Source: Sipunculus nudus
Lineage: Eukaryota; Annelida; Sipuncula; Golfingiida; Sipunculidae
Assembly: GCA_026874595.1 (NCBI GenBank)
Contig: CM049311.1
Coordinates: 51,463,676-51,527,675, forward strand
DNA length: 64,000 nucleotides
Direction: 5' to 3'
Part shown: positions 24,869-36,016 of the stretch, piece after piece
Numbering within the stretch: the stretch's first letter is position 1
Layout of the letters: every line of letters starts with the position of its first letter
The notes under the pieces: model-generated
What the model saw: the letters and a program-made list of their open reading frames with translations, nothing else
What the model was told of the DNA's origin: nothing
Databases searched by the model: none
Made by a program: the position numbers and the translations under genes

Positions 24869-27800
24869 GTGTCAAGGCCGAGTCGGGGAATATCAGGAGC
24901 AGATCGAGATACAGGAGTCGGAAAGATGAAAAACAGCATCATTTCCTAGTTAGCAACCTACGCACGTAAGGAATATAGAGTCAACAGTGGGAAGAAACAT
25001 GACAAAACGTCAGGAAAAGTCCGTCCGCACCCTCCCGTAAGTGGCCAAACCTGGGGAATCCCCTTCCCAGATCATGCCCGGCCGGGTCCAATTCGGCCTC
25101 TTCTGTGAAGGAAATCCTGTCCGTTTGGCAGGAACATGTGGCCTATACACTAATTTGAATATGTTTAAGCTCACACCATCACCCTTGATGTTACTGCTCA
25201 ACCTGACGACGCAAAACTCTGGTAAATTTTCCACAGATCGTGTTAAACACAACTGATGCCACAACAATACCGCCCGGCGTATTCTAGTTGTGACGTTACA
25301 AACGCCTTGGCCAGGACGCTGCTGTTTGGCTTAGGGCCCCTGAGGGGATGGATCACGGGTCTTTTGATTTTTTTTATTTTATCATACCATATTTTATACA
25401 TATAGATGTAAATGAATAAACTGACAGTAGTATTTCATTTATTTTTTTTTCATGGAAGTAGGCCTTTAAGGTGAAAGGCGGATCTTCTGAAAAAGTGCAA
25501 GCTTGGACGGTCACCCCGTAAATGGTGTAAAAATTCATATCACCAGTAAATAAATATAATTAACAGATATAATAAAACAATAGCATATCATTTTGTGTGT
25601 AAACAGAGCTGATTTCAGACACAGACATGCACGTGATCAACAAGTGTAAAAAAAGCGGCTCTCCATGGGACTGACAGAACACCTAGAACACAGGAATATT
25701 ATAGAATCTTCATCATCAAATGGTATATGAATACAGGCCACATGACAGGCCACCTTGCCGGACTGAGCCCAGACTCCAGAGTTCATATTCCTTGACACGT
25801 CGAGAACCAATCGAGTACTAATCAATTCTTTTGCCTTTGAATTAATAAGAAACGTTTATATCATCGGTGTTCATCCTTAGAGATACAAAAATATTATATA
25901 GAAATATTGAATAAATTAGATAACTCCTCGCCCTGTGCGGAATAGGAAAGCTAATCCGTAAATATCACCGTAGATATCACAGGAATAGTAAGAGAAGCAA
26001 GCATTTACGGTTTATACCGTGTTTTTATTTTCAGACGTAGATTAAACAGGCAAAAATATTATGGATTACCTTGACGGAATAAAAAAAGTAGACATTTTAT
26101 TTTGTATTCAGCCTTATCAGCTGCACGTCTAACTGAATAAAAACTAACCAGGTATCAACGAAGAAATATATATAATAGAGACACCATCCTCATACTCATA
26201 TCAAGGAATTCGTTTAAACAATGCCCTGTTCCTTTTTTCGTAGTTGGCGGCAGTGTGGAATGGTTGATCCCACAGTAATTTAATTTTACTTAATTCTTCA
26301 GGTTTTTGTAAAAGACATGATAGGAGGACTAGACAAATGGGAATATTACTCGACCATTGACTCTTAGATTGGTTCAAATCCCTGTTGCCTGACAACTACA
26401 TATATGGCATCCGTCCCGTTCAATCTCGTCTGCTCCCGCCAGCAGAGACCCAAAGAGACTACAGTCTTTAACCTTCCGGGGATCTCACTGAAAATGTTGC
26501 TTTGACAGGAAAAGCCCCGTGTCAAACAGAATAATCAAGAACCATTCTGCTTCTGAGGTTAGTTTAAGAAGTCATTTTCTCTCTTTGTGAAACCGAATAA
26601 CATCTAAGTATCACCCGTAACCCATGACATATCTGGGGATAAACTCCCCTCTCTTATATCTGTTTTTCATTTACGGCAACAGCATTGACCAACTCCCTAG
26701 ATACCGTGAATTTGATGGCCTATGGCGTCCTTGGCAGATTTTCAATTCATTTTTTATAAGCATGCCTCTATTGAAACGTTTCCTGTAATCATTGCAGTTC
26801 ATGTAACTTTGCTTTTATATATGTCTTTATATGTAACCAAAGCATGGAAGATCAGAAAAAAAGTTGTTTGTACGCCTGTACTACCATTATCGGCTAGAGT
26901 GTTAAGTGTCCAGAGTGGCGCCTATTTTACAAGGTATCCCTGTCGTATATTTAGCATGGAATAGCCACACACAGCTTTGAGGACTGTAAGAAACTGATTT
27001 ATTACGTCCATTGTAGAACATGTACTTGTATTAAATGCTTTCTTTCTATTACATTTATCAATTTGTAGATAAATACAGTATTAATAAAACCCATTCAAGC
27101 TAATCCAGAGCATTAACGTTCTTATTAATGATTTATCTGTCAGACAACATTGCCCTGCTTGTAATTTACTCCTATTTATTGTTCGTGTTCACTTACGGTC
27201 TGTTAAAACCATAGGGCAAATATTTAAAGGAAAAACCTTATATATTCCTGAACCATGTTAACGGTTAATTAAGAGAGCACCTACATTATGAATATTAGAT
27301 GCCTTTCTTAATTAATTTTATCAATTTTTCTTTATAATTGTTTTTCATCCTCTATTTAGGTTTATTGCGTTCCGGCAAGCAACCTCTTCATGCATTTATT
27401 AATTAGACTGTGACCGTAACATAGACAGCTTTCAAGAGACCAAAGACAACCCCTCTATGTCTACCCACATCATTATGGAAGCAAATTTGTAAAATCTACA
27501 ATGAGACACCAGTTTGCACTTATCTAAAACAAGGACAACGTCTGAGGACAACAGAGCTCGCGGATAGAGGACATTAGGAAAACAAAGAGCACCACGGGGG
27601 TGCATACTATGACCGTTATATTTCTTGTGACCTCTGACCTCATTAAATATGCATCGATTTTGGCGGGAATCAGACTAAGTTGGGATATTATTTTGGTTAA
27701 TATTTCTGGTGAGTTTCATTTTCCTGCTAAGACATCGCACCTACTGCATAAAGTAACTCGGTGACCTCTGATCTCATTAAATATGTGTGGATTTTGTCTA

Positions 27801-27904
27801 TGATTAATACTCGACCTAGTGAATCTACGGGTAATGTCACAGTATAAGTTTAAGAGAAATATCTTCATGAGCAATAAGCCCATCGAACATTTTTATACTG
27901 AGGC
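24869..27904. other. No recognised feature
   Basis: Overlapping sense/antisense frames at 25010-25267 (85 and 71 codons) lie in a more GC-rich patch and carry no recognisable motif. The 80-codon frame at 26722-26964 has one hydrophobic stretch (about residues 20-40) but no family match that I can name. No gene supported. Confidence 0.45.
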
Positions 27905-28480
27905 TTTCCTGAACAAAGGTGATTCGTGGCCTTGACCTTGACCAAATTATCTGGGAGATTCCTAACCTCCCATATAACACATATATGAAATATGAAAACA
28001 GTAGGTACGTAAGTGGTTGTTGAGTTAAAAAGAGTTATCCCAAAACTTTTATCCTGTGCTTGGTTGGGATCTGTACAAATTTTGTTCGTTAAGTGCTTAT
28101 TATTAGGGAAATTCTAATAGCTGTGATGGTATTGTCAATGTTCATCAGTTTAGTAAGTTTAATTGAAATAACTTCATTAGCAATGGAGCAAAGGGCCTCA
28201 CTAAAAAAACTTCAACCTGACTTGTTCATGAACAACGGGGTGACCTTTGACCGTTGACCGCCAAATTATAGGGGGATTTCTAACTCCCTGTACAATATAT
28301 ATACGAAATATGAAAGCTACATGGTGAGTAGTTGATGAGTTATAAAGTGTTATCCCAACACTTAAACCTGAGCTGGGTTATTTGGGATCTGTACAAATCT
28401 TTGTCGTTAAGTGCTAATTACTGGCCCAGAAATTAAAATATGGTAAAAACTCGATGTTTATCAGTTAACTAAGTTTAATT
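27905..28480 (+). repeat. Diverged tandem duplication, about 318-bp unit
   Basis: Two diverged copies in tandem. Landmarks 'GGGATCTGTACAAAT' (ending 28080 and 28398), 'GTTAAGTGCT', 'GAGTTATCCCAA'-like and 'AAATATGAAA' recur in the same order at an offset of about 318 bp. The repeat also contains TGACCTTTGACC/TGACCTTGACC phrases seen elsewhere in the window. Confidence 0.75.
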
Positions 28481-30441
28481 GTAGGGTTTGCGCAGTGTGG
28501 CGAATACCCTGACATGAAACCAGCACATACACACTAACCTTTATCATACGACCCATACAGCTATAAATGTTCCAACACTTGGGATTCCTGTTTAGCAGTA
28601 TATGTACCCTGTCTTTCGTCGTCACTGTAACCAGTGCGTACAGCCCCTGTCTTAAGAATTCTTGAACCGGATAGCATTATACCAGAAATCCGGAACACAG
28701 TCGCGGGTGCTGGATTTTATCTTTTTCTATTTTCTAAAAAAAAGTGTTTAGAACATTCATTTTGCTGATCAGTTAATTTTATTTACAGATCAGGCTCGGG
28801 TCAGTATATTTGGAATATAAACTCCCGGGTTTCCCCTTTTCATTTCGTAAAACATAATTTCCTTCCTGTGGTCTTGTTTTTTAAATAATTTTATGGACTC
28901 TTTATTTGCATTCTGCATACAGACTTGGACACAAATTTATCGGGAAATAAAGAATCATCATAGATTTTTTTTTGTTTTGGGGCACATAGGCAGAAATGAA
29001 AATCTCATCAGACATGGTAGTAATCATTACACAACGTTTTTTAAGAGAACGAGGGCCATCCCTCTCTGCCATTCTATACCATGACGAAACGTTTCTAACT
29101 TTATAAGTTTAACATGTTATTTTATATCTTGGTCCTTAGATAATAACCAACCTGAACTTGCCAAGGAAGATATCTTCACTGACATTCACCTATCAGTGAA
29201 TGACCAAGTCTTCCCAAACTACCAGCAGGAACGCACTTGGTCGGTGACCAGTCTCAAATACATACGTGAAAATTCACGGATGTACCTCAGCGCCTTAATT
29301 CGTATGGTTATTTTTATGGCGTCACTCGGCTCTCCAAGGTGACCTTTCGTTAACAACGCATGAAGAATTGAAGCAGACCAACGGAAAGAAAGATTGAGCC
29401 GTTTTGAAACCCTTCCCGGCCTGGCTCAATCAGCCGGTGCTTCTGACCTTACCCTGCGTTAGTTCTGACACCTCTCGCCATCTTCCTAATGATATCAGTG
29501 AAATAAATGACAAAGTTGGACCGCGTTTTACGTCAAAGCGCGAGCAGCAGCAAAGTAATGAGGAGGAAACTGATAGTCGTGGTGCTAAAATCTCCATCCT
29601 TCCTCTTTTCCTTAAAGGTTTGGTCATTTGTGATCCTGTATAACTAAAATTAAAAAAAAGGAATACAAATTGATATACGGGCCCATCAAATTCATTCCAG
29701 GACTATGAACACCCAGACTCCAGCATGATCCGTTTTTCTCAGTTTTTTTATGAACGTATCATCCGTTTATTCTTGATTCATACATCTGACTTGTTCTACT
29801 AAAATCATAATCATTTAATTTAAAATAATAACATGTTTCACTTTTTTAATGTTGACATATAGTAAACTGAATATATTTATATTATTTCAATATATTTATC
29901 AATATATAGTTAAAATTTATGTTATTCACGTCACCTTATTCATGTTTACCATACTGCGTCTACGCAGCCATTATGCATATTATTCAATGATTTTATTCAA
30001 GTTTTGTGTTACATGAGACTGCAGTTATCTCAAAAACAGACTATATCTCTTTTAGCAAACATATTTTTTATATTTCATATTTTCATAAGCATATTTCTTC
30101 TCGGATTTGATCAGGGATACCCCGGGTTTCCTTTCATCTTCTGTGATTTCAAGGCAGAAAAGATTTTCTAACATGAATAACTTTTGTTTATTTATGAAAG
30201 AAAAAGAATGAAATACACACAAATATTCGTCATGTTAAAGCTAAATATTGTTCACTTCAAGCGGGGTTATATAAAGATTTTTTATTGCGACTTAATATGC
30301 AGTCGATAAAGACCCAATCCTACTCGGAGATACTACCAGTTACGACTAGACACGACCAGCAAGCGAATAGGACGTCACGGGCAATCAGTCGTAAAGCCAA
30401 GCGTACACGTCATGAATTTTGATTCGGTACTATTTCGTATT
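28481..30441. other. No recognised gene
   Basis: Short overlapping frames at 29404-29643 on both strands have no domain. From about 30300 the sequence becomes rich in ACGACC/GTCG words, the same character as 31560-31984 and 36017-36880, and may be part of that older repeat. Confidence 0.45.
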
Positions 30442-31027
30442 TATGTCTCCCCTCGAGACTTAAAATGTTTAGTCGGACGTCGTCGTCGTCGGCGAGGTCT
30501 TCCAAAGTCGACTGTGTCATTTCTTGTAAACGCTTTAACTTTTGAACGACTTAATATTTTTCAATGAAATTTGAAATTTAAATTGTCTCTACCAATATCT
30601 CGGGAGAAATCGAAGACCGATGACCTTGAATTTGATCATCAAGGTCAAAAAGACCGAAACAGAATGTTTTGTGAACCTCGTAATTTTTTAAGTATTGCAC
30701 ACATCTTCCTCCAATTTGTTTCAACCAAGTTCGTTGACGAGTTCGAAAACTGATGACCTTGACCTGGACCTTCAATTTAAAATCAGCCGAAATAAAATTA
30801 TTTGTGAACGCTAAAACTCTTGAACCACTCAGTATATTTTAATGAAATTCGACTAGTGATATGTTTCTACCAAAATCTCGGAAGTGTTGAAACGGTGACC
30901 TTGACCTTCATTTTCAGGGTCAAATCAGCATATCTAGAAAAAAAATGTGAATGCTGTGACTTTTGAAATAGTCCGCATTTTGTTTCTCAAATTTGGGGAT
31001 GGGAAGCCCATAGGAAGGGGAGACATA
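30442..31027 (+). mobile_element. Short TIR element (TGTCTCCCCT ends)
   Basis: 586 bp bounded by a 12-bp inverted repeat, TATGTCTCCCCT at 30442-30453 and its complement at 31016-31027. The outermost TA on both sides fits a TA target duplication. The interior has two diverged copies of an 'ACCAA.ATCTCGG' and 'GACCTTGA' module at about 30590-30650 and 30869-30920. It has no transposase, so it is a non-autonomous element. The 60- and 65-codon frames inside are not genes. Confidence 0.7.
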
Positions 31028-31559
31028 TCTGTTTTTGGATTGTAAAAACAATCTAAATCTGGTTTCCTCTCGCAACGCTATCGTATAGTTTCGTATCGTA
31101 TATTCCCGTAAATTATACGAATTTCGGGTAGGATGTTTACATCAAATACTGATCAGAAATATGGCTACACATGACAAAGTTAGTGCTATACATCTAAGAA
31201 ATTATGCTTCATGCGCCCCAAACAGGAAAAATAAGAAGGGTACAATAAGCTATAGGACTAAGCCACTTAAGACCAGCGTTCATGGTAGGAATACAATGCG
31301 ACAGGAAGCCAGTTACGATTCGAACATTTCGTACATGCTCGAACTACAATACGAAGCTTATATCGTATGACTTCGTATAGTATTTAAAAAAAACATGTTG
31401 CAATAGCCAGCCAAGAAGCCAGGATTAACCTGCATCTTCTTATCATACCGTATCTTTATTTCGTAACACGTAATCGCTGACGTCACGAATAATCGAAGGA
31501 GGAAAATCGGTCGTAAGTAGGTCTGTGATCGTGTAAAAAAACGCTCTTCAGTTGGTGTG
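31028..31559. other. No recognised gene
   Basis: Rich in ATCGTAT/TTCGTAT words (about 31075-31120 and 31345-31385), suggesting repeat DNA. The 69-codon frame at 31161-31370 has no domain. Confidence 0.4.
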
Positions 31560-31984
31560 GTCGTAATTAAGTGATCGTAAAGCCCAAGTCACACAAAAGA
31601 CACGACTAGGTTACGACCAGTCCACGACCGAAAATTTATTGAATCGCTGGACAATCGTGAGTAGAGCGTGCGATCGATCGCGGGTTTCGAGGCTAATCGC
31701 TGGATGGAAAAGTGGTCATGGGTAGTTTTTGAACATGTTCAAACTCCAATTTAGACTGGTTTGAAAAAAAAGTTAAAGTCGTTGGAGCTCGCTAGGAGGT
31801 CGTACCACCAGTCCTGGGTCATCGCACAACCCAGTCGTGCTTTATCGATATGTCGTGCAACTGCTCGTGACACCTGACGATGGATTGTGCCACTTGTGGT
31901 AGAACCTTATGATCAGCAATGCCATTTGCCACGACCTCTTCCGATCTTTGCACGACCTAACGATTGGTCGTGCTATCAGCTCAG
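31560..31984. repeat. CGAC/GTCG-rich older repeat, left flank
   Basis: Dense short words such as CACGACC, GGTCGTG, TCGTGC and ACGACCAG in both orientations. The same vocabulary resumes at 36017-36880, directly beyond the Harbinger element. The Harbinger copy therefore inserted into a pre-existing element of this type. Its outer ends and TIRs could not be fixed. Confidence 0.55.
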
Positions 31985-31987
31985 TAA

Positions 31988-32010
31988 AACCCCTTTCACA
32001 CATACACGTT
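31988..32010 (+). repeat. Harbinger left terminal inverted repeat
   Basis: The core CCCTTTCACACATACACGTT is identical to the complement of 35991-36010. The outer bases (AAC) differ from the right end (TGG). Confidence 0.9.
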
Positions 32011-32129
32011 CTAGCCACCACGATCACCACGTTCTCGGGAAACGTGGTAGTCGCGGTGTTGAACCTACAATGGTCTCCAGAGGTCGTCGTCAGGTCGCCA
32101 TGATCGCCAACCCTCTACGACAAAGTTTT

Positions 32130-32460
32130 CCTGTAAAACTTGAGCGCGGTCGATCGCGACAATCGTGCCGAAACGTACTTCAGAACGTATGGGACGTACA
32201 AAAAACGTAGTGGACGTATAAAGGACGTACGAAGGACGTAAATAGAACGTGGGTGTCGCCACCATTTCTTGACTGCGTTCTCGTCGTCTATTGTACGTCC
32301 ATACTACGTTCATTGTGCGCTCGGCGTTTTGCTCACGTTCTTTTTACGTCCAGGAAGACCCAAGTAGGTTCTCCCCACGTTCTGTGTACGTCAATGGCGT
32401 CTGTTGTACGTTTCAGCACGTTCTTACGTCTTCTCGACGTTCTCAGTGCGTTTCCAGTAA
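32130..32460. promoter_or_regulatory. Left subterminal array of ACGT motifs
   Basis: More than fifteen ACGT-centred words in about 330 bp: GGACGTAC, AACGTAG, GGACGTA in the first half, then TACGTCC, CACGTTC in the second half, so orientation flips part way. The mirror array is at the right end. Such repeated subterminal words are a plausible binding platform for the element's MADF/Myb-like protein. That role is inference. Confidence 0.7.
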
Positions 32461-32483
32461 CCTACTATTGTTCATCGCGATTC

Positions 32484-32494
32484 GCATATAAATA
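32484..32494 (+). promoter_or_regulatory. TATA-like box of MADF gene
   Basis: ATATAAATAGGG-type sequence at 32486-32497, about 50-60 bp before the likely start codon at 32546, at the end of the ACGT array. Confidence 0.5.
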
Positions 32495-32545
32495 GGGTTG
32501 CGTCAAATGTGCCCCATTGGATGCTGTGATCGGGTTACCGTCATT

Positions 32546-33380
32546 ATGCCTCAAAGAAAAAGAGCCAGACCTCGCAAAGCGGACCCGGAGCCTGTAAAAT
32601 CATCATCGCCTTCTTCTACTCCGTCACCAAGTGCCTCCATACAGTCTCGCCAACAACCTAACCAGGGTCATGGCAGAAGAGCCTCACCTGTTGGTCCATC
32701 TGTGCCTTCACCAGACTTACCTACCTCAGACTTGCCTGCTTCTCAACCTTCCCGTGAGTCTCCAAACCACTCTCCACCCGATAGCGATGCCAGTAAAGCA
32801 TCACAGGTTTCTCAAACATCAAAGAAGGCCAGGCGATTTGTGAATCTGACCCCCGAGCAAGAAGAGGACATGGCTAACTGGCTTTTGGACCATCCACAAT
32901 TCTATGACAAATCCCTTCTAGCCTTCAGGGACACCAAATCCAAGAAGTATATCTAGTCCACAGCTTCAGCAACAGTAGCAGGCCCAGATATATCAGGCCA
33001 ATCACTATGCCGCCGCATTCTCATGCGTCTATCGTGCAGAGGACCTATACCGTTCCAGCGCAGTTTCCAGCTCCAGGTCCCCTTCAGCCAGTGTACATCC
33101 ACCAGCCCTCCCAGCAGTTCTTCAGTCCATCAACTCCTCAACCTCAGGCCTCTGCTACGATCACATCCCAGGTGAGAAGGACCTTGGCAGAGTGATGGTC
33201 CACCGTCGGGCCTTCCGCGCCGACAGCAAGTTTGGTGGACTTTAGTGATACTTCACCATCATTTTGTATGTCACCAGGAACTTTTACAAGCCAGCTCCCT
33301 GGAGAACCTTCTCAGCCTCCCAGTGTAAGAGAACTGAATACACCTCAGCCCCTTTCAGATTCAGAGTGTAATGACATGTA
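32546..33380 (+). pseudogene. Harbinger MADF/Myb-like DNA-binding protein, broken
   Basis: In PIF/Harbinger elements a second protein binds subterminal DNA and helps bring the nuclease to the nucleus and ends. Here the best start is the ATG at 32546 (MPQRKRARPRK), a basic N-terminus that may serve as a nuclear signal. A Ser/Pro-rich linker of about 90 residues follows, then the first part of a MADF/SANT-like domain (LTPEQEEDMANWLLDHPQFY, then a basic KSKKYI). The frame stops at 32954-32956, inside the domain. The protein resumes in another frame at 33007 with a Pro/Gln-rich segment (QPVYIHQPSQQFF), meets an in-frame TGA at 33193-33195, and continues in that frame to a stop at about 33380. A poly(A) signal AATAAA lies at 33561. 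It has thus at least one frameshift and two premature stops. The family assignment rests on a partial domain. Confidence 0.7.
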
Positions 33381-34279
33381 GAATGAAAATTTCAAAGTGA
33401 CAGTGATATTTTTTTTCTGTTATACAAAGGACTCTGCTAATTATCTATTTTTTTTATTTTAACCTTAAAAATGTTCTTAGTTAAGGGTTGCCTGCTATGC
33501 ATGAAAATAGTGACAAAGATGTGCTATGCTCGTAAAATGATTGTAAATGTTATCAGTTTTAATAAAGGTAATTATTATTTTTAAATAAATCTTATCTTGT
33601 ATTTAAATTTATAGTTAAAAAAAAGGTAAAGTCCAAATATCGAAACGTAATAAAAGAAATCATAAATTTCGTCCCATTTCCTTTTTCCACAATACCCAGA
33701 AATGTTATAATTAATTCTAGTTTAGACCAAAAGAATAAATGTTCTTTTTTCAGATGGTTACACACTGTTCATCACTCTTCATTGTGTGACTGTTGCCAGA
33801 TTTAGGGAAGACCCTCTCATTTAAAATAACATAAGGGATATAAGCATAACATGGAGAACAAGAATAACTAAGATTAATTGGCATGTGTTTATTTAATTAC
33901 TGTGAGCAATTACATTTTCGTATTATTAAAGCGGTAGCAAATGTATTATTTCATTTTTACCAAAAAGGTATTTTAATCTTGTACCAACTGCCGAACTACT
34001 GGGTGTATGGAGAAATAAATTTGTAATTTTTACATTTAATAATTACTTTTTTACTACATTTTTAGACTATGGGACAAGGCATATAATTAAGTAATAATTG
34101 CTATTGAAAAGGCAAATGAACAATCAACTTTTAATAATGTTAAATGAAAAAATTATTTACATTTTACACACCTTAAAATTCTTGCATACATTAACATTGT
34201 ACAAAACCACATTTCAGCATAGCAGAAATATTATTGTTTAGTGTCTTTTGTTACGAACAGAAATGTTGCTTTGCACCTT
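33381..34279. other. AT-rich spacer between the convergent Harbinger genes
   Basis: About 900 bp of AT-rich DNA with a plus-strand AATAAA at 33561-33566 that fits the end of the MADF transcript. No further gene. Confidence 0.6.
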
Positions 34280-35571
34280 TCATCGTGCTGGGAAAACACT
34301 TGCAGCCTGCCATGGCACAGCTCCCACAGGGTGCGAGTAATACCTTGATAAATAATCCCTTACATTTTTTCCTGCATTTGATGCTCTGTTGCCCCGACCT
34401 GGTTGAAAGTTCACATTTAAGTTATGTCCCTGACGCCAGGCACCAGGTATCTCCTGCAGGTCCTCGCTGCGTAAGAGAGCATTTTGCATCGCAGGATAGC
34501 GTCTCCGCATAATATTGTGTAGGCAGGCACAAGCCAAAGTTACACTTTCCACATTCTTTGGAGACAGTTTCAGAGTAGTCAACAAACAGGAAAATCGCTG
34601 CACTAATATTCCAAAGGCGTTCTCAACAACTCTTCTGGCTCTAGAAAGCCTGTAATTAAATATCCGCTCTTCATCTGTGAGATTTCGTCGGCTGTAGGGT
34701 TTCATAAGCCATCTCCTCAGGGGGAAAGCATCATCTCTGATAATAAAATAGGGTAGATCCTCGTTATCTCCTGGTAGTGGTGTGGGTGAAGGGAAAACAA
34801 TAGTACCATCCTCTATTGTAGTCTTTAGTTTGCAGGTCCCGAATATCTGACTGTCCGAACATGATCCATTAGCACCGACATCCACCCAAATGAATTTGTA
34901 GTCCGCATCAACAAGGGCCATCAAAACAATGGAATTGAAGCCTTTATAGTTGTAAAATGTTGATCCGCCTCTCGAAGGACACCTGATTGCGATATGTTTG
35001 CCGTCTATAGCGCCAAGGCAGTGATGGAAGTTCCATATTCTGGAGAAAAGGTCAGCAATGTCAATCCAACCCTGGATGGTGGTAGGTATGGGAGGACTTC
35101 ATCAGCATATTCCGAAATAATTGCTTCACACACCTCCGGTATGAACAGTGCAAGGGTGTAGTGCGCCACTTGGAAGTTGTACATCAGAGACTTGTATGTG
35201 CAGCCAGTGGCCAAGAACCTTATGGTACAGGCTAGCTTCAAGCCTGGAGGAAGTGCTTTCCTCCAGAAGGTGTCTTGACGTTGAATGCGAGGATCAACTC
35301 TTTCCAACAGTTCATAGAACATTTGCGGCTCGAGACGAAGAAAGTTCTTGAAACTGGCGTGGTCAGCCATCTCCATCTCAATCATCAGCTGCTCGTATTG
35401 GCCGAAGAGTATTCTGGTTTGCAGCCAAGGCGTCACCCACCACTCGCGCTGTTTCCCGTCGTCCCGCATCACCTCCGCCAGAACAGCCAAGGCGAGGTCT
35501 TCTGCAGCAATCATGTCATTCAGAATGGCAACATATATTGCCACCAATCTGTGTCTTGCAATAGCTGGCAT
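34280..35571 (-). pseudogene. HARBI1-like DDE nuclease of Harbinger transposon, one frameshift
   Basis: The nuclease that cuts and joins the transposon ends. Reading starts at the ATG at 35571 and gives about 165 residues of the usual N-terminal helical region (ADHASFKNFLRLEPQMFYEL, then LKLACTIRFLATG). The frame changes at about 35070-35085 and then runs open to the stop at 34280. After the shift come GAIDGKHI (first catalytic Asp, codon 35003-35005), a YNYKGF block, LVDADYKFIWVDVGANG with the second acidic site, PYFIIRDDAFPL, and RRVVENAFGILVQRF with the catalytic Glu. It ends with ACACLHNIMR. All catalytic motifs are present, so the single frameshift appears to be the main lesion. Total length, about 420 residues, is normal for the family. 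It is transcribed towards the MADF gene. Confidence 0.93.
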
Positions 35572-35625
35572 GATGTTTACTCATCGGAAGTCAGACTGAA
35601 AATGAAAGCTACTCAAACCACCCTG

Positions 35626-35639
35626 GGTTTATATATACC
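35626..35639 (-). promoter_or_regulatory. TATA-like box of nuclease gene
   Basis: GGTATATATAAACCC on the minus strand, 55-70 bp before the ATG at 35571. Its position mirrors the TATA box of the MADF gene. Confidence 0.55.
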
Positions 35640-35970
35640 AGTACTAGAGTCGTACAAAAGACGCACAAAAAACGTACTGAGCGTCCTACGATCGCGAAAC
35701 ACGTTGTCAAACGTAAATCGATCGTAAGGTTGACGTGATACAGCGTACAATCATCGCAAACAGCGTATTAAAAACGTAAGAATATCGTACAGGGGGCGTT
35801 GTGGACGTACTGAAAGCGTACAGGGGTCGCACGTTTTATTTCGCGATGCAGTCGTACGTCGAACGTACTGGACGTAATTACAACGTACGAAGGACGAACA
35901 ATGAGCGTACGTCGGCGGCGACCATTTCCAACCTCTACGTCCACCCACGTTCTCCGAGAACGTGGCGAAA
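35640..35970. promoter_or_regulatory. Right subterminal array of ACGT/GCGTAC motifs
   Basis: About twenty words such as AACGTACT, GGACGTAC, AGCGTAC and AACGTACG lie between the nuclease promoter and the right TIR, mirroring the left array. The last part (CACGTTCTCCGAGAACGTGG) is itself a near-perfect palindrome. It resembles CACGTTCTCGGGAAACGTGG near the left end. Confidence 0.7.
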
Positions 35971-35990
35971 CGCAGCCAGACGTACGATCA

Positions 35991-36013
35991 AACGTGTATG
36001 TGTGAAAGGGCCA
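35991..36013 (-). repeat. Harbinger right terminal inverted repeat
   Basis: Exact complement of the left core. The outermost bases GGCC on this end match the usual PIF/Harbinger terminus better than the left end does. Confidence 0.9.
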
Positions 36014-36016
36014 TAA

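Larger units (their letters stand above)
31988..36013. mobile_element. PIF/Harbinger DNA transposon, full length
   Basis: A 4,026-bp element bounded by inverted repeats. CCCTTTCACACATACACGTT reads inwards from the left end (31991-32010) and is repeated as its exact complement at the right end (35991-36010). The two outermost bases beyond this core differ. Both ends are flanked by TAA (31985-31987 and 36014-36016), the TWA target duplication typical of PIF/Harbinger. It carries the two proteins of this superfamily in convergent arrangement: a MADF/Myb-like DNA-binding protein on plus and a HARBI1-like DDE nuclease on minus. Each has its own TATA-like box. Subterminal arrays of ACGT words lie at both ends. 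Both genes carry disabling mutations, so this copy is not autonomous now, but its ends look intact. Confidence 0.92.

Noticed and set aside
31842-32313. Overlapping frames of 62-107 codons on both strands
   Set aside because: They cross the Harbinger TIR and the ACGT array, which are non-coding terminal sequence.
34234-34512. 92-codon plus frame, and plus frames at 35148-35727
   Set aside because: They are antisense shadows of the Harbinger nuclease.
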